Shown in pieces: positions 26,009-35,000 of a DNA stretch of 39,000 nucleotides; position 1 is the stretch's first letter, and every line of letters starts with the position of its first letter. The translations under genes and the position numbers were made by a program. The notes under the pieces are model-generated. The model had not been told where the DNA came from. It did no database searches and was given only the letters and a program-made list of their open reading frames with translations. This DNA comes from Acidovorax sp. HMWF029 (GTDB taxonomy: Bacteria > Pseudomonadota > Gammaproteobacteria > Burkholderiales > Burkholderiaceae_C). The stretch lies in NCBI RefSeq assembly GCF_003060895.1, contig NZ_QAIH01000080.1, forward strand, positions 1,883 to 40,882, given 5' to 3'.

Positions 26009-27127
26009 TCAGCGCCGAAGCACCAGCCAGCCAAAGGCGGCCAGAGATAGCACGGAATAAATCAGCCCCGGCGCAGCCGCCGTGAGCATGGGCGACCAGT
26101 TCTGCAGATTGCCTGCGTAGCCGAAGACGTTGTTCAGAAGGAAGAAGCTGATGCCGGCCATGACCCCGCCAAACACGTAGCCTGCAATGCCGCCCGAGCG
26201 GAAATGCAGATAGGCAAAGGGCAGGGCCAGCACCACCATCACCAGGCAGGAGAGGGGGTAGAACACCTTGCGCCAGAACTCGATCTCGTACTTTTGTGCT
26301 GACTGGCCGTTGGCGTTCAGGTGTCGGATGAACTGGAACAGGTCGAGCGTGGCCATGCGGTCGGGCTTGAGCAAGGAGGCGGACACCATGTCGGCGCTGA
26401 TGCGTGTGGGCCACTGCAGGCTGGGGGCGTCCAGGTGTTCTACCCGCGCCTCGCCTTTGTTGTCGGTAGCGCTGTGATGTTCAAAGCGGCTGCGCTGCAC
26501 GTTCGTGAGCGCCCAGGCGCCGTCCGAGCCGAACTGGCCCGAAGCGGCCCGGGTCTGCGAGGCGAGGCGCCCTTTGTCATCGAACTCGAAGATGCGCACA
26601 TCCAGCATGCCGCCGTTGGGCGTGAGGGCGCGCACGTTGACGGCAAAAGAGTGATTGTCCTGCCGTTCCTTGAGCCAGGCGCCTGTGGCACCGGTGGTCA
26701 GTTTGCCAAGGTAGCGCACCTTGATGAGCTGGGCCGTACGGTCGGTGAGCGGGGCCAGATAGTCGCCCACGGTAAAAGTCAGCAACACAAACACTCCGCC
26801 CAGAGTGAGAAGAGTACGCAGCGCGCGCCAGGGGCCCATGCCGCTGGTGCGCATGATGGTGAATTCGGAACTTTGGGCCAGGCGCGCCATCACAAAAATG
26901 GTGCCGATGAGTACGGTGATGGGCAGCAGTTCATAGAGGTGGCTGGGAATGCTGAGCACCACAAACAAGAGCGCATGCGAGAGCTGGTAGCCCTCGGCCC
27001 CTGTACGGCCCACCCAGCGCAGTTCATCCACCAAGTCGAAGAAGAAGAACAGAGCCAGAAAGCCCACCGTGACGAAGGTGACGGCAGACAGGGCCTCGCG
27101 GTGGATCAGGCGGCGGATGGTCTTCAT
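26009..27127 (-). CDS. lptG: LPS export permease LptG
   Basis: LptG forms, with LptF and LptB2, the inner-membrane ABC transporter that extracts lipopolysaccharide. The 372 residues have three N-terminal helices, a periplasmic beta-jellyroll domain (about 120-270) and three C-terminal helices. MKTIRRLIHREALSAVTFVT and the block VLIGTIFVMARLAQSSEFTI...RTSGMGP are family marks. The ATG at 27127 overlaps the lptF stop (ATGA), so lptF-lptG is one coupled unit. The usual length is about 360. Confidence 0.95.
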   Translation of the reverse strand: MKTIRRLIHREALSAVTFVTVGFLALFFFFDLVDELRWVGRTGAEGYQLSHALLFVVLSIPSHLYELLPITVLIGTIFVMARLAQSSEFTIMRTSGMGPWRALRTLLTLGGVFVLLTFTVGDYLAPLTDRTAQLIKVRYLGKLTTGATGAWLKERQDNHSFAVNVRALTPNGGMLDVRIFEFDDKGRLASQTRAASGQFGSDGAWALTNVQRSRFEHHSATDNKGEARVEHLDAPSLQWPTRISADMVSASLLKPDRMATLDLFQFIRHLNANGQSAQKYEIEFWRKVFYPLSCLVMVVLALPFAYLHFRSGGIAGYVFGGVMAGISFFLLNNVFGYAGNLQNWSPMLTAAAPGLIYSVLSLAAFGWLVLRR

Positions 27128-28248
27128 ACGGGCAGCCCTCCCTGCGGCTGGGTGGCCCGCGAAGGGTGGGGAGGCAGCAAGTGGCGCACGGTCCATTGGT
27201 TGTGCCGCACCGCCAGCACCAGCAGTGATACGGCCAGCATGCCGCCGTGCAGCAGCACCATGAAGCTTGCCAGGCCCAGCCGACCGGCACCCACCCAGCT
27301 TTGGCCCAGGGTCATGAGGTTGTAATAGACAATGAACCCGAAGAGTGCAAACACCAGGCTGGTGCTGCGTGCGGCGCGTGGATTGGCACTGGCTACGGCC
27401 AGGCCCAGCAGCACAAAGTTGAGAGCGGCCAGTGCCAGTCCCAGGCGCCAGCCCAGCTCAGCCCGGTAGGCGGGTAGGGGCTGCATGAGCAGGTCGAGGG
27501 TGGTGCGGGTCTTCACGGCAAGCTCTTCGGCGGAGCCCGGCGAGGCGGCGCCGATGCGGGTGCCGTATTCGGAGAAGTCGCTGATTTTGACGCCGGGCTT
27601 GTCGCGCGAGGTCTCCAGTCGCTGGCCGTTGCTGAGCAGCACCATGCGCTCTCCTTCCCTGGTCTCCTGCCGTGCGCTGCGTGCCGAGGTGACGGACTCG
27701 CGTGTGCCGTCGTTGGCAGCGATGAAGACGTTATTGGCGGCCTGTGTGTCGGGGCTGTCTTTGTCGATGAAGAACACCCTGCTGCCATTGGATGACTCCT
27801 GGAATTCGCCGGGAGCGATGCGGTCGATGTCGCTGCGTTGTTCGTAACGGGTCTTAAGTTCTTGGATCTGCGAGTTTGCCCAGGGCCAGACCAGCAGCGA
27901 CAGCACGGCGATCACCACCATCACGGGCCAGGCAAACCGCAGCAAGGGCTTGACCAGGCTCAGCAGGCCCCGACCGCTGGCGAACCAGATCACCATTTCG
28001 CTGTCGCGGTACATGCGCGAGAGGGTGCCGACTACGGCAATGAACAGGCTCAGGCTCAGGATGATGGGCAACTGCCCCAATACGGTGAAGCCCATAACCA
28101 GCATCACATCGGAGGGGCTCACGCTGCCTTTGGAGGCCTGGCCCAGGGTACGGATGAGCATCATGGTCATGACCACGGTCACCAGCACTACAAGCGTCGC
28201 GCCGAAGCTGCGTGCCAGCTCTTTGCGAATGGATGAATCGAATAACAT
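27124..28248 (-). CDS. lptF: LPS export permease LptF
   Basis: Partner of LptG in the Lpt inner-membrane complex. The 374 residues start MLFDSSIRKELARSFGATLV, with six membrane helices in a 3+3 arrangement around a periplasmic domain (about 130-265). FIAVVGTLSRMYRDSEMVIW with ASGRG is the permease coupling-helix region. The open frame extends to 28485 but overlaps the divergent promoter and pepA, so the ATG at 28248 is used. It diverges from pepA with 73 bp between the starts, the common arrangement in proteobacteria. Confidence 0.95.
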   Translation of the reverse strand: MLFDSSIRKELARSFGATLVVLVTVVMTMMLIRTLGQASKGSVSPSDVMLVMGFTVLGQLPIILSLSLFIAVVGTLSRMYRDSEMVIWFASGRGLLSLVKPLLRFAWPVMVVIAVLSLLVWPWANSQIQELKTRYEQRSDIDRIAPGEFQESSNGSRVFFIDKDSPDTQAANNVFIAANDGTRESVTSARSARQETREGERMVLLSNGQRLETSRDKPGVKISDFSEYGTRIGAASPGSAEELAVKTRTTLDLLMQPLPAYRAELGWRLGLALAALNFVLLGLAVASANPRAARSTSLVFALFGFIVYYNLMTLGQSWVGAGRLGLASFMVLLHGGMLAVSLLVLAVRHNQWTVRHLLPPHPSRATQPQGGLPV

Positions 28249-28321
28249 TGGCTCAGCGCGTGCTATGCATTTTTGCGTGCGCATCAAAGCGCATGGCCCG
28301 CTCATAAGGAAAACACCGATT

Positions 28322-29842
28322 ATGAACTTTGATCTCAAGACCCTGGATTTGACAGCGGCCGCTTCGGAGAAATGCGACCTGCTGGTGGTGATGATTCCCG
28401 AGGGCTTCAAGCCGGGGGCAGACGCCCTCTCTGCCCTGGCGGCGCTGGCACTCAAGAACGGAGATCTTTCGCTGAAGGCAGGCAAGCAGCTGCAGCTGTA
28501 CCAGGCGCCCGCCGTGGCAGCGCGCCGTGTGGTGCTGGTCGGTGGGGGCGATGGCTCTGCCCGCGCGCTTCGTCAGGCCGTGCTGGCAGTGAGCGGCGCA
28601 ATCAAGGCCCCTCAAACCAAGCGGGTGGCGCTTTGTTGGGCGGGTGTCGCCTCTGCGGACGCTGTGTGCGCCACTGTGCAGGCAGTGGCCGAAGCCAGTT
28701 ATGTATACACCTCCACAAAATCCAAGGTGGAGGCGCGCAGCCTGGGCCGCTGTGTGATTGGTGTCTCCAGCCCCACCGAGGTGCGTGAAGGTTTTGATCG
28801 GGGTGTGGCGCTGGTGGCGGGGGTGGAGTTTGCGCGTGAATGGGGCAACCGCCCGGCCAACCATGCAACGCCCAGCCTTCTGGCCGATGCTGCCAAGACG
28901 CTGGCCAAGCTGCCGCGCATTCAGTGCAAGGTCCATGGCCCGGCCGAGGTCAGTCGCCTGGGGATGGGCGCTTTCATGGCCGTTGCCCGCGGCTCGGAGG
29001 AGCCGCTGCGTTTTATTGAACTGCGCTACAACGGCGCCGCCAAGGACAAGGCACCTGTGGTGCTGGTGGGCAAGGGCATTACCTTTGACACCGGTGGCAT
29101 TTCGATCAAACCTGCGCCCGAGATGGACGAGATGAAGTTTGACATGTGTGGCGCAGCCAGCGTGTTGGGCACGTTCCGCGCCCTGGGCGAGCTGCAACCT
29201 GCCATCAACGTGGTGGGGCTGATTCCGGCCTGCGAGAACATGCCGGATGGTCGTGCCGTGAAGCCCGGTGATGTGGTTACCAGCATGAGCGGCCAGACCA
29301 TTGAGATATTGAACACTGATGCGGAAGGCCGCCTGGTGCTGTGTGATGCGCTGACCTATGCGGCGCGCTTCAAGCCTGCTGCCGTGGTGGACATTGCCAC
29401 CCTGACCGGCGCCTGCGTGATTGCACTGGGTGGCGTGCGCAGCGGCCTGTTTGCCAACAACGATGGATTGGCCACCGCACTGCAAGATGCCGGCGAATCC
29501 GCGCAAGACCCCTGCTGGCGCATGCCGCTGGATGACGACTATGCCGAGGGCCTCAAGAGCAACTTTGCCGACATGGGCAATGTTGCCGGGCGGGCGGGCG
29601 GTTCGATCACGGCCGCCAAGTTCCTGCAGAAGTTTGTGGGCGACATGCCCTGGGCACACCTGGACATTGCCGGCACGGCCTGGCGCGGTGGTGCGGCCAA
29701 AGGTTCCACAGGGCGACCTGTGGGTTTGTTGGTGCACTATCTGCTGGCCCAGGCCCACACCAAGGTGGGCAAGGCAGCGCCCGCACCCCGTGCTGCCGCC
29801 AAGCCATCGACCAAGCGCACCCCCCGGGCCAAGGCAGCCTGA
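28322..29842 (+). CDS. pepA: Leucyl aminopeptidase (M17)
   Basis: Cytosolic hexameric metallo-aminopeptidase; in E. coli PepA also binds DNA at cer and carAB. The 506 residues have an N-terminal macro-like domain (about 1-165) and the M17 catalytic domain with VGKGITFDTGGISIKP, MKFDMCGAASVLG and the signature NTDAEGRLVLCDAL supplying metal ligands. The last 25 residues are a basic Ala/Lys/Pro tail (KPSTKRTPRAKAA) beyond the usual end, reminiscent of the RsfS tail. AAGGAAAA precedes the ATG. holC follows 15 bp later. Confidence 0.95.
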   Translation: MNFDLKTLDLTAAASEKCDLLVVMIPEGFKPGADALSALAALALKNGDLSLKAGKQLQLYQAPAVAARRVVLVGGGDGSARALRQAVLAVSGAIKAPQTKRVALCWAGVASADAVCATVQAVAEASYVYTSTKSKVEARSLGRCVIGVSSPTEVREGFDRGVALVAGVEFAREWGNRPANHATPSLLADAAKTLAKLPRIQCKVHGPAEVSRLGMGAFMAVARGSEEPLRFIELRYNGAAKDKAPVVLVGKGITFDTGGISIKPAPEMDEMKFDMCGAASVLGTFRALGELQPAINVVGLIPACENMPDGRAVKPGDVVTSMSGQTIEILNTDAEGRLVLCDALTYAARFKPAAVVDIATLTGACVIALGGVRSGLFANNDGLATALQDAGESAQDPCWRMPLDDDYAEGLKSNFADMGNVAGRAGGSITAAKFLQKFVGDMPWAHLDIAGTAWRGGAAKGSTGRPVGLLVHYLLAQAHTKVGKAAPAPRAAAKPSTKRTPRAKAA

Positions 29843-29857
29843 TCGAGCGGGCAAGCC

Positions 29858-30292
29858 ATGACAGAGGTTGCCTTCCACTTCAATGCGCCCGACAAGCTGG
29901 CCTATGCGTGCCGTTTTGCGCGCAAGGTGCAGCGCAGTGGGGCGCGTCTGGTGATTACGGCGCCGGCCGAGTCGCTGGAGACCCTGGACCGCATGCTCTG
30001 GGCCATGGCGCCCCAGGACTTTGTGGCCCACTGCCGCAGCGATGCAGACGAGGAGCTGGTGCTGGCGTCCCCGGTGTTGCTGGCGGTCGATGCGCGGTCG
30101 TCTGCGCACCGCGAGGTGCTGTTGAATCTCAACACGGAAGTCCCTGAAGGCTTCGGGCGGTTTGACCGGCTGGTAGAGGTAGTAAGTGCCCATGACGAAG
30201 CCGATCGTGCGGAGGCGCGCGCGCGTTGGCGCCACTATGCCTCCAGGGGTTACGCAATCACGCGCCATGATCTGGTGCTGAAAGGCGGCTGA
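29858..30292 (+). CDS. holC: DNA polymerase III subunit chi
   Basis: HolC links the clamp loader to single-stranded-DNA-binding protein. The 144 residues match family length, with EVAFHFNAPDKLAYACRFAR at the start, TLDRMLWAMAPQDFVAH and PVLLAVDAR in the middle, and RARWRHYASRGYAITRHDL at the end. It follows pepA as in E. coli (pepA-holC). Its TGA overlaps the ATG of the next gene by one base. Confidence 0.94.
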   Translation: MTEVAFHFNAPDKLAYACRFARKVQRSGARLVITAPAESLETLDRMLWAMAPQDFVAHCRSDADEELVLASPVLLAVDARSSAHREVLLNLNTEVPEGFGRFDRLVEVVSAHDEADRAEARARWRHYASRGYAITRHDLVLKGG

Positions 30293-30876
30293 TGGCCACC
30301 CCTCCCAAGGTGCCTCCCCGTTTTGTGCCCACACTCACCGAAGTGGTGCAGGTGCCTGCTACATCGCAGGCGCCTGTTCCGGTGGAGCCCCGTGCGCGCA
30401 CCACAGTCATGCCACCCCCGCAGGGTGTGCCAACTGTGAGTTCTCGGCAAACACATGGTGCTCCATTGCCCGCAGCTCCTCGGCCCGCGAGTGCCCCTGC
30501 TTCGATGTCTGCAAGCGCAGTGGGCGTTGCGCGTACGCAGGCCAGTGGGGCTCTAGCACCCGGGAGTCGGCAGCTGATCCCAGGTGCGACTGGAACTATG
30601 CCCAGGGCCTCGCCTGCGGCCCTTGTAGCGTCGCCTGCGTTGGCGCCCCCCCTGCCCGAGGGCATGGAGGAGTACATGGTGCACCGTGTCATGCAGCGTG
30701 TGGACGTTGTACTGGATCAACGTTTGCGCGATGCGATCGCCACGGTGGTGCAAGAACAGACAAGATCGGTGTTGCCCAGGCTGCGGGAAGAGATCGAATC
30801 CGTGGTCCGCCATGCGGTGTACGAAGCAGTGGCCGAGGAGTTGGCTAGCGGTGCGCCAACGGTCAGCAAGGGATGA
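30292..30876 (+). CDS. Pro/Ala-rich protein of unknown function, coupled to holC
   Basis: The 194-residue protein has a low-complexity Pro/Ala/Thr/Ser N-terminal two thirds (about 1-125) and a compact C-terminal helical segment, MEEYMVHRVMQRVDVVLDQRL... to about 190. No signal peptide or membrane span is seen. Its start overlaps the holC stop, so the two are translationally coupled. I recall a DUF2486 family next to holC in Burkholderiales; this may be a member, but I cannot confirm that. The function is not known. Confidence 0.7.
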   Translation: MATPPKVPPRFVPTLTEVVQVPATSQAPVPVEPRARTTVMPPPQGVPTVSSRQTHGAPLPAAPRPASAPASMSASAVGVARTQASGALAPGSRQLIPGATGTMPRASPAALVASPALAPPLPEGMEEYMVHRVMQRVDVVLDQRLRDAIATVVQEQTRSVLPRLREEIESVVRHAVYEAVAEELASGAPTVSKG

Positions 30877-31006
30877 CAGGGTATTCCCTTGTGGTTTCCC
30901 CCGCATTTAATCGTGTTCCCTAATGATCTGGCCCGTAAATTGCGATATGTTCGCCTGCGTTGAGACACAAGAACATTCTCAGCGTTTATCTTTACTGGAG
31001 ATTGAT

Positions 31007-32134
31007 ATGCAATTGAAGTTGAAACTGACCGTGGTTGCTGCTATCGCAGCTGCAGCTGGTGTGGCCTCTGCACAAGAGCAGGTGGTCAAGATCGGCCACG
31101 TGGCTCCGGTTTCCGGCGCCCAAGCCCACTACGGCAAGGACAACGAAAATGGCGCCCGCATGGCCATTGAAGAGCTGAACGCTCAAGGTGTCACTATCGG
31201 TGGCAAGAAGATCAAGTTCGAATTGGTCGCGGAAGACGACGCTGCTGATCCAAAACAGGGCACCGCTGCTGCACAGAAGCTGTGCGATGCGAAGGTTGCT
31301 GGCGTGGTTGGCCACCTCAACTCCGGTACCACTATCCCGGCTTCCAAGGTCTACAACGACTGCGGCATTCCCCATGTCACCGGCGCTGCAACCAACCCCA
31401 ACCTGACCAAGCCCGGTTACAAGACCACCTTCCGTATCATCGCCAACGACAACGCCTTGGGCGCTGGCTTGGCGTTCTACGCTGTTGATACGCTGAAGCT
31501 CAAGACCGTTGCCATCATCGACGACCGTACCGCTTACGGCCAAGGCGTGGCAGACGTGTTCAAGAAGACGGCTACAGCCAAGGGCATGAAAGTGGTGGAC
31601 GAGCAGTTCACGACCGACAAAGCCACCGACTTCATGGCGATCCTGACCGCCATCAAGGCTAAGAACCCCGACGCGATCTTCTACGGTGGCATGGACCCCC
31701 AAGGTGGCCCGATGCTGCGTCAGATGGAGCAGCTGGGCATGGGCAACGTCAAGTACTTCGGTGGTGACGGCATCTGCACTTCTGAAATCGCCAAGCTGGC
31801 TGCCGGTGCCAAGACCCTGGGCAACGTGATCTGCGCTGAAGGTGGTTCCTCGCTGGCCAAGATGCCTGGTGGCACGGCCTGGAAAGCCAAGTACGACGCC
31901 AAGTACCCCAACCAGTTCCAAGTTTACAGCCCCTACACCTACGACGCTACCTTCCTGATCGTGGACGCCATGAAGCGCGCCAACTCCGTGGACCCCAAGG
32001 TCTACACGCCTGAGTTGGCCAAGTCCAACTTCAAGGGTGTGACCTCCACGATCGCCTTCGAGCCCAACGGTGAAATGAAGAACCCCGCTATCACGCTGTA
32101 CGTTTACAAGGACGGCAAGAAGACCCCTCTGTAA
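31007..32134 (+). CDS. Branched-chain amino-acid ABC transporter substrate-binding protein
   Basis: Periplasmic type I binding protein of the LivJ/LivK family. The 375 residues begin with a signal peptide cut near residue 23 (AAAAGVASAQEQ), followed by VKIGHVAPVSGAQAHYGKDN and the family blocks GVVGHLNSGTTIPASKVYND and YSPYTYDATFLIVDAM. CTGGAG lies seven bases before the ATG. The permease and ATPase genes (livHMGF) are not adjacent. Its codon choice (AAC, AAG, ATC and GGT favoured) differs from its neighbours and suggests high expression. Strong hairpins follow the stop. Specificity for Leu/Ile/Val is by family only. Confidence 0.93.
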   Translation: MQLKLKLTVVAAIAAAAGVASAQEQVVKIGHVAPVSGAQAHYGKDNENGARMAIEELNAQGVTIGGKKIKFELVAEDDAADPKQGTAAAQKLCDAKVAGVVGHLNSGTTIPASKVYNDCGIPHVTGAATNPNLTKPGYKTTFRIIANDNALGAGLAFYAVDTLKLKTVAIIDDRTAYGQGVADVFKKTATAKGMKVVDEQFTTDKATDFMAILTAIKAKNPDAIFYGGMDPQGGPMLRQMEQLGMGNVKYFGGDGICTSEIAKLAAGAKTLGNVICAEGGSSLAKMPGGTAWKAKYDAKYPNQFQVYSPYTYDATFLIVDAMKRANSVDPKVYTPELAKSNFKGVTSTIAFEPNGEMKNPAITLYVYKDGKKTPL

Positions 32135-32147
32135 TGGAGAGTCTTCA

Positions 32148-32175
32148 TTTGCAAGGCACTGAGGTGCCTTGCAAA
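32148..32175. repeat. 12-bp perfect inverted repeat after the binding-protein gene
   Basis: TTTGCAAGGCAC (32148-32159) pairs perfectly with GTGCCTTGCAAA (32164-32175) around a TGAG loop, 14 bases after the stop. It lacks a following T tract on the forward strand (A follows), so by itself it is not a standard terminator. It may protect the mRNA 3' end or act with the next hairpin. Confidence 0.7.
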
Positions 32176-32178
32176 AAA

Positions 32179-32206
32179 AAAAAGGCTTCCCTCGGGAAGC
32201 CTTTTT
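32179..32206 (+). terminator. Rho-independent terminator of the binding-protein gene
   Basis: AAAAAGGCTTCC (32179-32190) pairs with GGAAGCCTTTTT (32195-32206) around a CTCG loop, with a T run closing the forward strand. The A run on the other arm makes it bidirectional, so it may also end transcripts of the convergent dehydrogenase gene. Confidence 0.88.
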
Positions 32207-32270
32207 CGTTGCGAAGTGCGGGTGCGAGACAACCTTCGGTCTGGGCCTCTTGCCGCTGGGAGGCTGTGGC

Positions 32271-33278
32271 CTACCGTCGCACTTGCAATGAGCCAGGGTT
32301 CACGATGTTGGTCGGTGTGCCCTTTATGAAGTTCACCACGTTGTCAAAGGCTGCGCCAAAGTACAGCTCGTAGCTGTCCTGTTCGACATACCCAATGTGC
32401 GGCGTGCAGATGCAGTTTTCCAGCCGCAGCAAGGCGTGGCCTTGCAGAATGGGTTCGCTCTCAAACACATCGACTGCCGCCATGCCAGGGCGTCCCCGGT
32501 TCAGGGCGGCAATCAGCGCGTCGGGTTCAATGAGTTCTGCACGCGAGGTGTTGACCAGCAGAGAGGTGGGCTTCATGCACGACAGGTCTTCGAGGGAAAT
32601 GATGCCCCGGGTTTCATCATTCAGGCGCAGGTGCAGCGAGATCACGTCGCATTGGGAGAAGAACTCCTCGCGCGTTGTTGCCGCCTGGTAGCCATCGGTC
32701 AATGCCTGCGCACGTGAGCCCTCGCGGCCCCAGACGCGCACATTCATTCCAAACGCCCGGCCATAGCCGGCCACCAGCTGCCCGATGCGTCCATAGCCCC
32801 AGATGCCGAGGGTTTTGCCGCGCAACACGTTTCCCAGCCCAAAATTGGCGGGCATGGACGCGGTCTTCAATCCTGACTGTTGCCAAGCGCCATGCTTGAG
32901 GTTGGAGATGTACTGGGGCAGCCTGCGCATGGAGGCCATGACCAGCGCCCATGTCAACTCGGCGGGCGCGACCGGAGAGCCCACGCCTTCTGCAACGGCA
33001 ATGCCGCGCTCGGTGCAGGCGGCCACATCAACGTGGCTGCCAACCTTGCCCGTTTGTGCGATGAGCTTGAGGCGCGGCAGCTTCTCGACGAGTTGGCGGG
33101 TGATCTGGGTGCGTTCCCGCACCAGTACGATGATGTCAGCATCTTTAAGCCGCACGGAGAGTTGGCCCAGCCCCTTGACGGTGTTGGTGTAAACCTTGGC
33201 GGTGTACGCGTCGAGCCGGGAGGCGCAATGCAGTTTGCGCACTGCATCCTGGTAGTCGTCGAGAATCACAATATTCAT
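32271..33278 (-). CDS. D-2-hydroxyacid dehydrogenase family protein
   Basis: NAD(P)-dependent oxidoreductase that interconverts 2-oxoacids and D-2-hydroxyacids. The 335 residues have the split catalytic domain and a Rossmann domain with GIWGYGRIG (about 150-158). The catalytic Arg is in NTSRAELIE, the Glu in DVFESEPI and the His in TPHIGYVE. MNIVILDDYQDAV opens the protein at 33278; the longer open frame upstream is not similar. The substrate (glycerate, phosphoglycerate or another oxoacid) cannot be told. It stands alone on the reverse strand and converges on the binding-protein gene. Confidence 0.9.
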   Translation of the reverse strand: MNIVILDDYQDAVRKLHCASRLDAYTAKVYTNTVKGLGQLSVRLKDADIIVLVRERTQITRQLVEKLPRLKLIAQTGKVGSHVDVAACTERGIAVAEGVGSPVAPAELTWALVMASMRRLPQYISNLKHGAWQQSGLKTASMPANFGLGNVLRGKTLGIWGYGRIGQLVAGYGRAFGMNVRVWGREGSRAQALTDGYQAATTREEFFSQCDVISLHLRLNDETRGIISLEDLSCMKPTSLLVNTSRAELIEPDALIAALNRGRPGMAAVDVFESEPILQGHALLRLENCICTPHIGYVEQDSYELYFGAAFDNVVNFIKGTPTNIVNPGSLQVRR

Positions 33279-33543
33279 GCTGATATTGTGCCTTGGCGAG
33301 GATTCGGCCTGGCACCAGGTGGCCGCTTGGTGCAACAAAAACTCCGGCTTTTGGTGACGGAGTGTTGGTGCTGCCCGGCAAGGCATTGCCCCGACCGGGT
33401 GGCATGAAATCGGACCGATGGATGTGAAGCGTTGGCGTCCTGGCTGTTTGATGGGGCGCAAGCTTGCGCTGCGCCTTCAAGGTATGCACGTCCATCGCTG
33501 TAATGGCTGCATTACGAACCTCGAAAAAGTCTTCCAACAGGTT

Positions 33544-33996
33544 TCAGGCACGTATGGCTTCGGAGGCCGCCATGCGGTCCAGCTCAGCGCACACATCGGC
33601 CATGCGGCCTGCAATCACCAGGCGGCCGGTGCCAGGGTCGGACACCCGCCGCAGGACCTTGGGTGACCGCAGGCTGCTTGCACTCGAATCAGTGGGCCGT
33701 GCCGATAAAAATGCTGGGCGGTGGCTGCCCGTGGGGATGGCCATGGGCAGAAAAGACCTGCCCGATGGTGCTGGACGGCGGGTGGGAGTTTCTGCGGGGC
33801 GCAGCGGAGGCCTGACCGTAAAAGGCCAGTTGCCACGCAGTGGCCGTGGCTCTTGCGTGACAGGCGGACGCTGGTGGCCCAGTGCTGCAGCACTTGTGTC
33901 TGCAGCAGCTTTTGAACGAGCAGGGTGTGCGAGTAGGCGCTTCAGGCCGCGCAGCGGATTTTGAAGGGCGGCAAGGTTGAACAAGGCAAGTCCCAT
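33544..33996 (-). CDS. Unknown 150-residue protein with conserved-looking C-terminus
   Basis: The frame starts MGLALFNLAALQNPLRGLKR at 33996 with GGAG about seven bases ahead. A Pro/Arg/Ser-rich middle (about 35-115) leads to a compact end, DPGTGRLVIAGRMADVCAEL, followed by a short helix. The terminal block looks like a real folded segment, and I have an impression of it in other Comamonadaceae, but I cannot name a family. No signal peptide or catalytic motif is seen. It lies between lexA and the dehydrogenase, in the same direction as both, with 246 bp to lexA. No LexA-type box was found in front of it. Confidence 0.55.
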   Translation of the reverse strand: MGLALFNLAALQNPLRGLKRLLAHPARSKAAADTSAAALGHQRPPVTQEPRPLRGNWPFTVRPPLRPAETPTRRPAPSGRSFLPMAIPTGSHRPAFLSARPTDSSASSLRSPKVLRRVSDPGTGRLVIAGRMADVCAELDRMAASEAIRA

Positions 33997-34242
33997 GTGA
34001 AAACTCCGAAGGTCGGGGGTCGAACACAGGCAGGATTGCAAAGACATTTCAAGCCATGCTTTTTGCCGAACCATGGCGGACGTGCTGGCGCTTGCGTTGC
34101 AAGAGACTGGCATCACAAGACTAACAACGTCGCCGCGCTGGTAGGGCTGGTGGCATGGCATGGGGTCCGCACTGCAGGGCTGGTGTGCTGTGCCCAGCCC
34201 ACCAAACGCCCGCCACCCACAGTGCAACCTAAACGTAGCTGC

Positions 34243-34917
34243 CTACATCAGCATGGTGTTGCGGATGAGCCCCACAGCCAAGCCCTCGATTTCGAAGGGC
34301 TCGCCGGGCTGGACCACGATCACCGGATAGTCGGGGTTTTCGGGCAAGAGCTCGATGGCGGTGGAGGTGCGGCGCAGGCGCTTGACGGTGACGTCGTCAC
34401 CCAGCCGTGCCACGATGATCTGGCCGTTGCGGGCTTCGCGGGTGGACTGTACTGCCAGCAGGTCGCCGTCCATGATGCCGGCGTCGCGCATGGACATGCC
34501 GCGCACCTTGAGCAGGTAGTCGGGCTTGTGCTGGAAGAGGCTGTTTTCCACGCTGTAGGTCTGGTCCACATGTTCCTGCGCGAGAATGGGCGACCCCGCT
34601 GCCACGCGCCCTACCAGGGGCAGCACCAGCTGCGACAGGCCCGGAATCGGCAGGCTGAACTGACTGCCACGCGCTGCGTTGATGGAGCGCACCGTGTCGC
34701 CGCGCAGGCGAATGCCCCGCGATGTGCCGCTGACCAGCTCGATCACCCCTTTGCGGGCCAGTGCTTGCAGGTGTTCTTCGGCGGCGTTGGCTGATTTGAA
34801 TCCAAGCTCTGCCGCGATTTCAGCGCGGGTCGGAGGCGCGCCAGTGCGTGCAATGGCGGTCTGGATGAGGTCCAGGATCTGCTGCTGGCGGGCGGTGAGT
34901 TTGGGGTTGTCGAGCAT
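34243..34917 (-). CDS. lexA: SOS repressor LexA
   Basis: LexA represses DNA-damage genes and cleaves itself when RecA is activated. The 224 residues have an N-terminal winged helix (about 1-70, [33 protein letters not shown]) and an S24 peptidase domain. The cleavage site is Ala107-Gly108 in GRVAAGSP; the catalytic pair is Ser142 in RGMSMRDAG and Lys179 in VTVKRL. Length is slightly above E. coli LexA (202). Two LexA boxes lie upstream, so the gene is probably autoregulated. Confidence 0.97.
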   Translation of the reverse strand: MLDNPKLTARQQQILDLIQTAIARTGAPPTRAEIAAELGFKSANAAEEHLQALARKGVIELVSGTSRGIRLRGDTVRSINAARGSQFSLPIPGLSQLVLPLVGRVAAGSPILAQEHVDQTYSVENSLFQHKPDYLLKVRGMSMRDAGIMDGDLLAVQSTREARNGQIIVARLGDDVTVKRLRRTSTAIELLPENPDYPVIVVQPGEPFEIEGLAVGLIRNTMLM

Positions 34918-34954
34918 GGTGGTTTCCGGTGGCGGAGGTTACAGTGATGAACAA

Positions 34955-34970
34955 CTGTTTTTTAATCCAG
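34955..34970. promoter_or_regulatory. LexA box 1
   Basis: CTGTTTTTTAATCCAG fits CTG-N10-CAG with an AT-rich centre. It lies 38 bp before the lexA start on the reverse strand. Confidence 0.85.
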
Positions 34971-34973
34971 TAA

Positions 34974-34989
34974 CTGTATTTTTCATCAG
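34974..34989. promoter_or_regulatory. LexA box 2
   Basis: CTGTATTTTTCATCAG fits CTG-N10-CAG and is close to the consensus CTGTATATATATACAG. It starts three bases after box 1 and ends 11 bases before the ATG of the asparaginase, so a bound repressor would also cover that gene's leader. Confidence 0.88.
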
Positions 34990-35000
34990 TTTTTCGGAGT

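Noticed and set aside
32148-32175. First hairpin after the binding-protein gene as an independent terminator
   Set aside because: It is followed by A, not T, on the forward strand, and no A run precedes it for reverse transcripts. It is kept only as an inverted repeat.
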